A program made the translations under genes and the position numbers. A stretch of DNA of 9,458 nt from Lachnospiraceae bacterium UBA1258 (GTDB taxonomy: Bacteria; Bacillota; Clostridia; Lachnospirales; Lachnospiraceae), in the NCBI GenBank assembly GCA_002308235.1, contig DBVS01000023.1:11461-20918 (forward strand). Direction: 5' to 3'. Shown here one piece after another: positions 1-5,252 of the stretch. Position 1 is the first letter of the stretch. Each line of letters starts with the position of its first letter. A model generated the notes under the pieces. That model made no database searches. It was not told the DNA's origin and was given only the letters and a program-made list of their open reading frames with translations.

Positions 1-171
1 CCGGAAACACCCTGGGAAGCGGATGAGGGCTTCCGCACCAATGTTATCTTCCCCGGGGGACTTATTTCAGAGGAAGACGGTACCGTAAAGATCTATTACG
101 GAGCCTCCGATACCGCAGTCTGCATGGCAACGGCGAAGGTTTCGGATCTAATCACCCTTTGCAAAGGGTAA
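1..171 (+). CDS. C-terminal fragment of a GH130-family glycosidase/phosphorylase (5' end outside window)
   Basis: The first 56 codons in frame 1 are open and end in TAA at 169-171. The residues read PETPWE, then GFRTNVIFPGG, then KIYYGASDTAVCMATA, and finish DLITLCKG. From family knowledge, this is the usual end of GH130 enzymes, the inverting beta-mannoside phosphorylases that use phosphate to release mannose 1-phosphate from beta-1,4-mannosyl-glucose or manno-oligosaccharides in the cytoplasm. The FPGG and YYGA-D-T stretches form part of the last blades of the five-bladed propeller. Catalytic and phosphate-binding residues lie upstream of the window, so the exact substrate cannot be assigned. 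The gene converges with the lipoprotein operon to its right and shares a terminator with it. Confidence 0.8.
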   Translation, partial: PETPWEADEGFRTNVIFPGGLISEEDGTVKIYYGASDTAVCMATAKVSDLITLCKG

Positions 172-177
172 AAGCAC

Positions 178-210
178 AAAAAAGAGGGACCCAAAGGTCC
201 CTCTTTAATA
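178..210. terminator. Shared bidirectional rho-independent terminator
   Basis: A perfect 11-bp inverted repeat (aaagagggacc / ggtccctcttt, 181-191 and 196-206) flanks a 4-base loop. On the minus strand the stem runs into six Ts, so it ends the lipoprotein operon well. On the plus strand it is followed by the weaker tract tttaataattt and can end the GH130-like gene. It sits between two convergent stop codons only 46 bp apart. Confidence 0.9.
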
Positions 211-217
211 ATTTGGT

Positions 218-1681
218 TTAGTATTCCGGCAATTCAAAGATGCAGTCTTTTCCTGCGTCTTCATAGTCATCGTGCCAGTGATAGCATCCCTCGGCGTCAA
301 GTGTCAGGGTAGCTCCCATGTTTTCGAAGACTACTTCGTCCTTGCTGTATTCTTCGTCACACTTTTCGATGTAGTAGGTGCCCTGTAAGGTAAGATTGCC
401 GTTTTCGTCTGCGGTGCCCACATAACTCCAGTGATGAAGTGTGGTGGCGTCGTCAGCCCAAAGAATATCTACACCGTAGATGTCATCCTCGTGGCAGATC
501 TCAAGCACTGCACGTTCGGAAACCCGGTCAAAGTAGGTGGTGTACTTTTCATCCACATATTCGAGCTCTGCGTGAGTTTCGGCGGGATCGGAATCGGAAA
601 CCGTGACGGTGATCTCTTCGTTCTTTGTGAATCCGCCGTAAACGTAGGTAACGGAAAGAACCGCTTCTCCGGGGGCCACAGCCTTTATTTCGGTACCGTT
701 CACCGATACCACGCTTTCATCGGAACTCTTTACGGTAACGGATTCCGTAAGATCCACAGGAGCATAGACAAAGACCTCCGAGTCCCAGCCTTCATAAAGC
801 TCGGTGCCTGCCATTACTATTGCGCCGACGAGACTGTCCTCGATCACATCATAGGAATCGGTCTCCTCATTGTAGATTTCGTAGTTGTCTTTGTAGTTAA
901 GAAGATTCTCAACGGAACCTGCCGCAAGTTTGAAGGAACCGTCTTCTTCTTTGAATACTGCGCTTAAATCTCCCGTTATCAGGAACCTTCCGAAGTATTC
1001 TCCTTCTCTTAAAAGAGTTATGTCGTGAAGCCAGCCGCCTTCGGTAGCGTCCACTATGTCATCATAAGGATTGTAAAGTCCGAAATCATCCACATCGACT
1101 TCCGGAATTGCTCTTAAGTATTCAAGCAAAGCCCAGGCTTCAATGGCAACGTCTGCGTCTTCCGAAGCATAGTAAAATCCGTCAAAATCCATGGGGAATT
1201 GATAATCCGATACTACTTTGATATCGGTAGCGGAAGCCACCTCGACAAAGATCGAATGAGTGTCCCCGTTCTGGTCCTCTTCGTTGTGGGTGTATCCCTT
1301 GCCGTCCTCTGTCGTAAAAGCAAAGGCCAGGGTCATTTCCTCGGGAATTTCATCTTCCGAAGCCGCATCGTAATTTTTGAACTGAATTACCACGTTCTTT
1401 GCATCAACGGGTAAAACCGTCATTACGGTATTCTTAAGTTCTGAATTTTCCGCTCCGTGATATACGGTAATCTTTCCCTCAAAAGGATCTGCAAAATCGT
1501 TTGCGGGCGTATCGGCCGAAGTACTTGCGCTTACGGACGAAGAAACGGAAGCGGAAGCCGAAGTTTTGTTATCGGGTTCCGGAGCCGATGCGGAAGTAGT
1601 TGTCTTTCCGCCCGAACCGCATCCTGCCACGGTAACAAGCAATATTATCATCGTAACGATGATTGATAATCTTTTTTTCAT
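218..1681 (-). CDS. Lipoprotein A: surface lipoprotein with Ser-rich linker and Big_2-like Ig domain
   Basis: This is a 487-residue predicted lipoprotein. Residues 1-20 form a type II signal peptide (MKKRL, hydrophobic core, VAG-C) with the lipidated cysteine at 21. Residues 22-61 are a flexible linker rich in Ser/Ala/Thr/Val. A large acidic region follows; residues about 306-363 resemble a Big_2 bacterial Ig-like domain (VKSSDESVVSVNG, then AVAPGEAVLSVTY). A Trp/His/Cys-containing tail (about 375-487) carries GVDILWADDAT, HHWSYVGTADENGNL and CYHWHDD, similar in style to a repeat seen in other gut Firmicutes lipoproteins. The ATG at 1681 was chosen because GGGAG lies 8 bases upstream. A second in-frame ATG at 1696 would add five residues and overlap the upstream stop as TAATG, but has no good ribosome site. 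It is the last gene of the operon. Surface binding is inferred; the ligand is unknown. Confidence 0.85.
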   Translation of the reverse strand: MKKRLSIIVTMIILLVTVAGCGSGGKTTTSASAPEPDNKTSASASVSSSVSASTSADTPANDFADPFEGKITVYHGAENSELKNTVMTVLPVDAKNVVIQFKNYDAASEDEIPEEMTLAFAFTTEDGKGYTHNEEDQNGDTHSIFVEVASATDIKVVSDYQFPMDFDGFYYASEDADVAIEAWALLEYLRAIPEVDVDDFGLYNPYDDIVDATEGGWLHDITLLREGEYFGRFLITGDLSAVFKEEDGSFKLAAGSVENLLNYKDNYEIYNEETDSYDVIEDSLVGAIVMAGTELYEGWDSEVFVYAPVDLTESVTVKSSDESVVSVNGTEIKAVAPGEAVLSVTYVYGGFTKNEEITVTVSDSDPAETHAELEYVDEKYTTYFDRVSERAVLEICHEDDIYGVDILWADDATTLHHWSYVGTADENGNLTLQGTYYIEKCDEEYSKDEVVFENMGATLTLDAEGCYHWHDDYEDAGKDCIFELPEY

Positions 1682-1687
1682 CTTTCT

Positions 1688-1694
1688 CTCTCCC
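1688..1694 (-). promoter_or_regulatory. Ribosome binding site of lipoprotein A
   Basis: GGGAGAG on the minus strand is spaced for the ATG at 1681 and lies inside the longer reading frame that begins at 1696. It therefore favours the shorter product. The upstream gene's stop codon is directly adjacent, so translation may be coupled. Confidence 0.6.
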
Positions 1695-1695
1695 A

Positions 1696-2451
1696 TTAAT
1701 TCGGATCGATCTTAAACTTCTTGCAACAGGATTTACCGTTTATGGTAACCTTCATGGTATAACTTCCGGCAGAAACGGTCGTTCCTTCGTCGTTTGCAAG
1801 ACCCCATGTGCAGGTAAGCAATTTGTCATCGCTGGATATTTTTCCGCATTTGGGGAATGTTCTGATGAGCTTTCCGTTAGCGTTGTAGATCTGAACCTTC
1901 GGAACATAACCCTTAAGTCCCTTAACATTGAATTTTGCTTCAAGTTTCTTGTTGCCGGTGGTGTCATATACGTATTTGCAGCTTGAGTACGTGATACTCC
2001 CCTGAGAATGGTTTACCGCGGTTGAACCGCCTTGTCCATAGCCCTTGTCCCAGGAATCGGCATTTACAAAATATTTGAAGGTATACTTTCCGCTGCTGAG
2101 TTTGGAAAAGTCCAAAGCAAACCAGACTGTGGTACTGCCTCCCTTTCCGAGTCCTTCCCAGTCCTTCCAGGTCTTTACCGTCTTTCCCGAGGAATCCTCG
2201 AGGCGTACGTTGGAAATACGTATGTTATATCTGGTATCGCTTGTGTTATATTTCTTATCATATTTGACACTTATATTAAAACGATACTTTCCGTCTTTGA
2301 AGGTGCCGTCAAGATTGCTGAAAGTGATCTTTCCGAGCCCGTTTTCAAAGCTGGATGCTGCCATGGCCCGAACGGGGGTTATAAATCCCACAATGCCCAG
2401 TGCCAGGCAGAAAGTCAAAAGACATGCCAGAGCCTTTTTCAATCTTTTCAT
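1696..2451 (-). CDS. Secreted protein with C-terminal FlgD-like Ig domain
   Basis: This is a 251-residue exported protein. Its signal peptide has a basic start (MKRLKK), a hydrophobic core and a likely signal peptidase I site near residue 31-33 (AMA-A or MAA-S). There is no lipobox, so unlike its neighbours it is probably released or held non-covalently. Residues about 35-155 look like a beta-sandwich (alternating hydrophobics, LDFSKLSSGKYTFKYFV). Residues about 182-251 match the FlgD Ig-like pattern: VQIYNANGKLIRTF, then W, then EGTTVSAGSYTMKVTI. Several cysteines in the C-terminal half (SSCKY, PKCGK, LTCTW, SCCKK) could form disulfides. The start at 2451 is fixed by TAAGGAG 6 bases upstream; it lies 13 bp after the upstream stop. 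The gene's own stop overlaps the first possible ATG of the next gene. The fold call is moderate and the function is unknown. Confidence 0.8.
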   Translation of the reverse strand: MKRLKKALACLLTFCLALGIVGFITPVRAMAASSFENGLGKITFSNLDGTFKDGKYRFNISVKYDKKYNTSDTRYNIRISNVRLEDSSGKTVKTWKDWEGLGKGGSTTVWFALDFSKLSSGKYTFKYFVNADSWDKGYGQGGSTAVNHSQGSITYSSCKYVYDTTGNKKLEAKFNVKGLKGYVPKVQIYNANGKLIRTFPKCGKISSDDKLLTCTWGLANDEGTTVSAGSYTMKVTINGKSCCKKFKIDPN

Positions 2452-2457
2452 TGTTTT

Positions 2458-2464
2458 CTCCTTA
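2458..2464 (-). promoter_or_regulatory. Ribosome binding site of the secreted FlgD-Ig-like protein
   Basis: TAAGGAG lies six bases before the ATG at 2451 and directly follows the TGA of lipoprotein C. It rules in this start over the in-frame ATG at 2478, which lies inside the upstream gene. Confidence 0.75.
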
Positions 2465-3298
2465 TCAGTCGCCCTCACCGATGTTGACGATCATGCGCTC
2501 GGTTCCTTCCTGGCCGATTACAAGAACTTCGGGATTTTCGGAACTTACTTCTGCGGTAACCCAGGGGTTATTGCCGCCCTCGATGAAGGAATAAACTACA
2601 TTCTGAGCTCCGTCGGGAGTCTCGTAGGTATCTATCATGATGATACCCGTTGCTTCGGTCATGTCGTCAAGCCATCTGATTGAGTAGGTGCCGTCGGTAA
2701 ATACTTCAACATAAGCCATGTTGGTGTACTCCGAAGTATTGTCACGAGTGCTGGTCTGATAGATCCAGTTTCCTTCGATGGCACCAAATCCGATCTGATT
2801 TGCAAGTACTCCGGGGAATACTTCGGGAAGTGAATCCGTCTTGGAATAAGTGCTCTGATAATCAACGTCGAATAAAGTATTTGCGTCCATCAGGTTTACG
2901 GTTGCATAGGTATCGCCGAACTCGTCAACCAGATCAAAGTTGTCACCGCTTAACTTAACGGTTCCTTTAACTGCCACATCGCCCATCCAACTGTAAAGTT
3001 TCCAGTCGGTACCCTCGTTCTCGATCACGATCCATTCATCGTTAAGCTTGTCTCTTACCCAGATACCGTTGATGTTGTAGTCAGCGGTGTTATTGTCTTC
3101 AGACACGGAAGCCTGGGGTTCCGAAACGGAAGCGCTGCTTGACGTACTTACGGAAGTCGAAGATTTGCTTTCAGCCGATGCGGATACGGAAGTGCTCGTT
3201 CCGTTTTCCTTTGATGTGGACTCGGTTTTTCCCGAGCATGCCGCAAGGGAGAAAATGCATGTAAATGCAATGATTGATGTCAGTAGTTTCTTTTTCAT
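2465..3298 (-). CDS. Lipoprotein C: Ser-rich-linker lipoprotein with two lipocalin-like G-x-W units
   Basis: This is a 277-residue lipoprotein. The signal peptide is MKKKLL, a hydrophobic core, then SLAA-C with Cys21. Residues 22-72 are a Ser/Thr/Val/Ala/Glu linker (SVSASAES, SSTSVSTSSSASVSE). The rest appears to hold two related beta-rich units. One starts near residue 77 (NGIWVRDKL, IENEGTDWKLYSW). The other starts near 174 (IEGNWIYQT, VEVFTDGTYSIRW, ATGIIMI). G-x-W followed by a dG[T/S] strand motif is typical of lipocalin-like and similar small beta-barrel domains in Clostridia; this is resemblance, not a firm family match. AAGGAG precedes the ATG by about 10 bases. It follows the small membrane gene by 45 bp and precedes the secreted protein by 13 bp. 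The ligand and role are unknown. Confidence 0.83.
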   Translation of the reverse strand: MKKKLLTSIIAFTCIFSLAACSGKTESTSKENGTSTSVSASAESKSSTSVSTSSSASVSEPQASVSEDNNTADYNINGIWVRDKLNDEWIVIENEGTDWKLYSWMGDVAVKGTVKLSGDNFDLVDEFGDTYATVNLMDANTLFDVDYQSTYSKTDSLPEVFPGVLANQIGFGAIEGNWIYQTSTRDNTSEYTNMAYVEVFTDGTYSIRWLDDMTEATGIIMIDTYETPDGAQNVVYSFIEGGNNPWVTAEVSSENPEVLVIGQEGTERMIVNIGEGD

Positions 3299-3343
3299 GT
3301 TTTTATTGCTCCTTTATACCTTTAACTTTTATACCGATTCTCG

Positions 3344-3505
3344 CTAATCAATCCCCATTACCAGAATGGCCGTAAGGGCCAAAAGGATGAAGCTCACGGT
3401 TGCCACCACGATACAGGCGCACATCACCGTATATTTTCTTTCGCGACCTGCAATTATCGCCCCCGCTACTCCTATTATGAATAAAATGATAGCTGCAAGT
3501 GTCAT
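3344..3505 (-). CDS. Small (53 aa) two-TM membrane hairpin protein
   Basis: Reading the minus strand from ATG (3503-3505) to TAG (3344-3346) gives 53 residues: a hydrophobic segment (MTLAAIILFIIGVAGAIIAG), a short basic loop RERKYT, and a second hydrophobic segment (about 28-51, including VVATVSFILLAL), ending GID. TGGAG with 7-base spacing precedes the ATG. It lies 20 bp after lipoprotein D and 45 bp before lipoprotein C, all on the same strand, so it fills what would otherwise be a hole in the operon. The basic loop predicts both ends outside by the positive-inside rule. I do not recognise a family. Its position suggests a role with the surface lipoproteins, for example as a membrane partner. 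Confidence 0.75.
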   Translation of the reverse strand: MTLAAIILFIIGVAGAIIAGRERKYTVMCACIVVATVSFILLALTAILVMGID

Positions 3506-3525
3506 TTCGCTTCTCCAAAGTTATT

Positions 3526-4506
3526 TCAGCCCTGACCGGCTAAAGTGTATACGGTACCTCCTCCGTCAAACAGAAGAACGGGAGTTCCGTCATCATCCGT
3601 TCCGAGTTCAAAGAATGTGTTGCTGAATCCTTCTCCCGCCATTAAGTATGAACCGTCATCTCCGCGGGAAGTTTCAATATATCCGCTTGCGGTCTTTTCT
3701 CCTGCCGTATATGTTTCGAAAGATCCGTCCGAATTGATCTCGATATAAGAATCATCGCTGCAGAACCATTTTCCCTGAAGCTTTCCGAGAAGAGCTAAAT
3801 CCAAAGAACTTGCGTCGTGACCTTCCGCGGGTGCTTCCTCGGGAGCGGGACCGCAAATGTATTCCATGGAGCTGAATACTGCATGACCGTCTTCAACGGT
3901 AAAGGGAAATTCGTGCTGATCGATGTCGCCTGTCTCATACCAGTCTCCCAAAGAATCGAAGAAATCCTGACGATGGATGGTGACAGCCACGGAACCGGAG
4001 TCTCCGTTAAGATTGGCGGAAAATTCAACCCACGAAATGGACATGTCGTCTCCGCGTCCTGCGGGGCACATGTAAAGAGCTCCGTCTGCGTTCATGAACT
4101 TTTCGTCATTGTTGATGACATCTTCCGCAAAGGAAGTGTCCACATACTGTGAAACATATTCCAGAAGATCGTCATAAGAACCGATGCCGGGCTCGTTTAC
4201 ACGGAAAAATTCTGAAGAATAACCGTTAATGGTGCCTGACTTGGTGTCACTGCTGTCTGTGGATAATGCTCCCTCAAGTTTGAACCAGCACTGCTGTGCC
4301 TGTTTGAAATCCTCTATGACCGATGCTTCGGTGGCTACAGCTGTCGGATCGGATACCGGGTTGTCTTTGCTTGCGGAAACCGAAGCAGATGCGGTTGCGG
4401 ATGCCGGTGTGGAATTTGATGCGGACGATCCGCTTCCGGATGCTCCGCAGGCGGTAAGGGTCAGCACCATGCCCAGTGCCAGCATTGTTGATAATGTCTT
4501 TTTCAT
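3526..4506 (-). CDS. Lipoprotein D: first gene of the surface operon, Ser-rich linker and C-terminal lipocalin-like domain
   Basis: This is a 326-residue lipoprotein. Residues 1-19 are the signal peptide (MKKTLSTM, core, LTLTA-C) with Cys20 lipidated. Residues 21-59 are a Gly/Ser/Ala/Thr linker with the run TASASVSAS. A middle acidic domain (about 60-235) has no recognised family. Residues about 239-326 form a compact unit (LQGKWFCSDDSYIEINSDG, TASGYIE, FFELGTDDDGTPVLLFDG) resembling the G-K-W ... dGs units in lipoprotein C. A textbook AGGAGG 9 bases upstream selects the ATG at 4506; the open frame could begin at 4551, but the extra residues (FKMKTMLVF and so on) would spoil the signal peptide. 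It is the promoter-proximal gene of the operon. Function is unknown beyond likely cell-surface exposure. Confidence 0.85.
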   Translation of the reverse strand: MKKTLSTMLALGMVLTLTACGASGSGSSASNSTPASATASASVSASKDNPVSDPTAVATEASVIEDFKQAQQCWFKLEGALSTDSSDTKSGTINGYSSEFFRVNEPGIGSYDDLLEYVSQYVDTSFAEDVINNDEKFMNADGALYMCPAGRGDDMSISWVEFSANLNGDSGSVAVTIHRQDFFDSLGDWYETGDIDQHEFPFTVEDGHAVFSSMEYICGPAPEEAPAEGHDASSLDLALLGKLQGKWFCSDDSYIEINSDGSFETYTAGEKTASGYIETSRGDDGSYLMAGEGFSNTFFELGTDDDGTPVLLFDGGGTVYTLAGQG

Positions 4507-4515
4507 TCTTTCTTT

Positions 4516-4521
4516 CCTCCT
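4516..4521 (-). promoter_or_regulatory. Ribosome binding site of lipoprotein D
   Basis: AGGAGG with a 9-base spacer to the ATG at 4506 decides the start against upstream in-frame ATGs, including the one at 4551. Confidence 0.85.
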
Positions 4522-4522
4522 A

Positions 4523-4539
4523 AAAACTAACATAGTTTT
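4523..4539. repeat. Inverted repeat in the leader of the lipoprotein operon
   Basis: aaaacta-aca-tagtttt is a perfect 7-bp inverted repeat with a 3-base centre. It lies immediately upstream of the AGGAGG of lipoprotein D. It could be a repressor operator or a small RNA hairpin that limits access to the ribosome site. It is A/T-rich, so chance is possible. Confidence 0.4.
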
Positions 4540-4560
4540 CATTTTAAACACGTTTAGTTT

Positions 4561-4591
4561 AAGTTACGCGGGAAAATAAGATAAGTGTCAA
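4561..4591 (-). promoter_or_regulatory. Candidate promoter of the lipoprotein operon
   Basis: On the minus strand a perfect -35 box TTGACA (4586-4591) is followed by weak -10 candidates: TAACTT at 4561-4566 (19-bp spacer) or TAAACT at 4556-4561 (24-bp spacer). A consensus -35 with a poor or badly spaced -10 is typical of promoters needing an activator, but this is inference. Confidence 0.4.
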
Positions 4592-4603
4592 AAAGTTACC
4601 TTT
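4591..4603. repeat. Direct repeat copy 2 (AAAGGTAACTTTT on minus strand), abutting the -35 box
   Basis: A 13-bp exact copy of the sequence at 4633-4645 in the same orientation, 42 bp centre to centre. The core AAAGGTAACTTT has dyad symmetry at 10 of 12 positions, as a dimeric regulator site would. It touches the TTGACA box of the lipoprotein operon. Confidence 0.55.
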
Positions 4604-4618
4604 AGAAAAAATGGGCAC

Positions 4619-4646
4619 AAAAAAAGGTAACCAAAAGTTACCTTTT
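4619..4646 (-). terminator. Rho-independent terminator of the signalling operon, overlapping the regulator stop codon
   Basis: On the minus strand a 10-bp stem (AAAAGGTAAC / GTTACCTTTT, plus-strand 4637-4646 and 4622-4631) with a 5-base loop runs into a tract of seven Ts. The TAA stop of the response regulator (4638-4640) lies inside the left arm, so terminating ribosomes could hinder hairpin folding. A third arm with the same sequence (4595-4603) lies downstream in the transcript. Confidence 0.8.
4633..4645. repeat. Direct repeat copy 1 (AAAGGTAACTTTT on minus strand), within the terminator
   Basis: Identical over 13 bases to 4591-4603. Because this copy supplies one arm of the terminator hairpin, the match may arise from terminator sequence duplication rather than from a protein-binding site. 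Confidence 0.5.
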
Positions 4647-5252
4647 CAAGAGATGTCTTATTTCCGCCCGGTTCTTTAATTCAAGCTTATCAAGGATTCC
4701 CGAGATCAGTTTCTTTATGTAGGCGTAGGAATAATTTGACTTATCCGCGATCTCTTTATTGGTGCAGCCCTCAGCCACCAGCCGTACCACCGATATTTCC
4801 ACCGGGGTAAGGATCTTTTCAAGTTCCCTGCACTTTTCGGTCTGTCCGGATTCCTCCGCAGTTTCGGCTCCTATGCTTCTGAGCCTTGAACCGATGCGGG
4901 CCAGAAAAACTTCTTTTATGAAGGGTTTGGTTATATAATCCGCCGCTCCCATGGTGAGTCCCCTGATCTCAAAATCCGGAGCATCCATACCCGTTAGGAA
5001 AATAATGGGTATCTGCTCGCAGCCCTTGATCTCCCTGATCTTTTCGAAGGTTTCGTACCCGTCCATTACGGGCATATCCACATCCAAGAGAATGAGATCG
5101 TAGTCCGCCGCATTTCTTGAAAGGAGCTTAAGTCCCTGATCTCCCGACTTTGCAAGGCTTACACTGTAGCCTGCGTTTACCAGTATATCTTCGCCGGAAT
5201 TAAGCATATTGATATCATCGTCGATATAAAGGATCTTCTTACCGTCTGTCAT
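4638..5252 (-). CDS. Response regulator, REC plus LuxR/GerE-type HTH
   Basis: This is a 204-residue cytoplasmic regulator. The REC domain (about 5-120) shows the acidic triplet D11-D12-D13, phospho-acceptor D57 (LLDVDMPVMDG), T87 and K109 (TKPF), so all catalytic residues are present. An acidic linker (about 129-146) leads to a C-terminal helix-turn-helix (149-204): LTPVEISVVRLVAEGCTNKE, then IADKSNYS, then YIKKLISGILDKLELKNRAE. The LTP-E and GCTNKEIA signatures are GerE/LuxR-type, but the recognition helix is unusual: YAYIKKLIS replaces the common TVK-H pattern. Its ATG overlaps the kinase stop by ATGA (4 bp), so the two are translationally coupled and probably cognate. It presumably receives phosphate from the kinase's HPt domain and controls transcription. 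Targets are not shown; the adjacent lipoprotein operon is the obvious candidate. Confidence 0.93.
   Translation of the reverse strand: MTDGKKILYIDDDINMLNSGEDILVNAGYSVSLAKSGDQGLKLLSRNAADYDLILLDVDMPVMDGYETFEKIREIKGCEQIPIIFLTGMDAPDFEIRGLTMGAADYITKPFIKEVFLARIGSRLRSIGAETAEESGQTEKCRELEKILTPVEISVVRLVAEGCTNKEIADKSNYSYAYIKKLISGILDKLELKNRAEIRHLLKR

Noticed and set aside
2045..2683. 212-codon plus-strand open frame across the secreted protein and lipoprotein C genes
   Set aside because: It is antisense to two well-supported genes with signal peptides and ribosome sites, shows no recognisable domain and has Ser/Leu/Pro-rich shadow composition.
4507..4551. Extended N-terminus of lipoprotein D from an ATG at 4551
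   Set aside because: It would run through the AGGAGG site and add charged residues before an otherwise ideal lipoprotein signal peptide.
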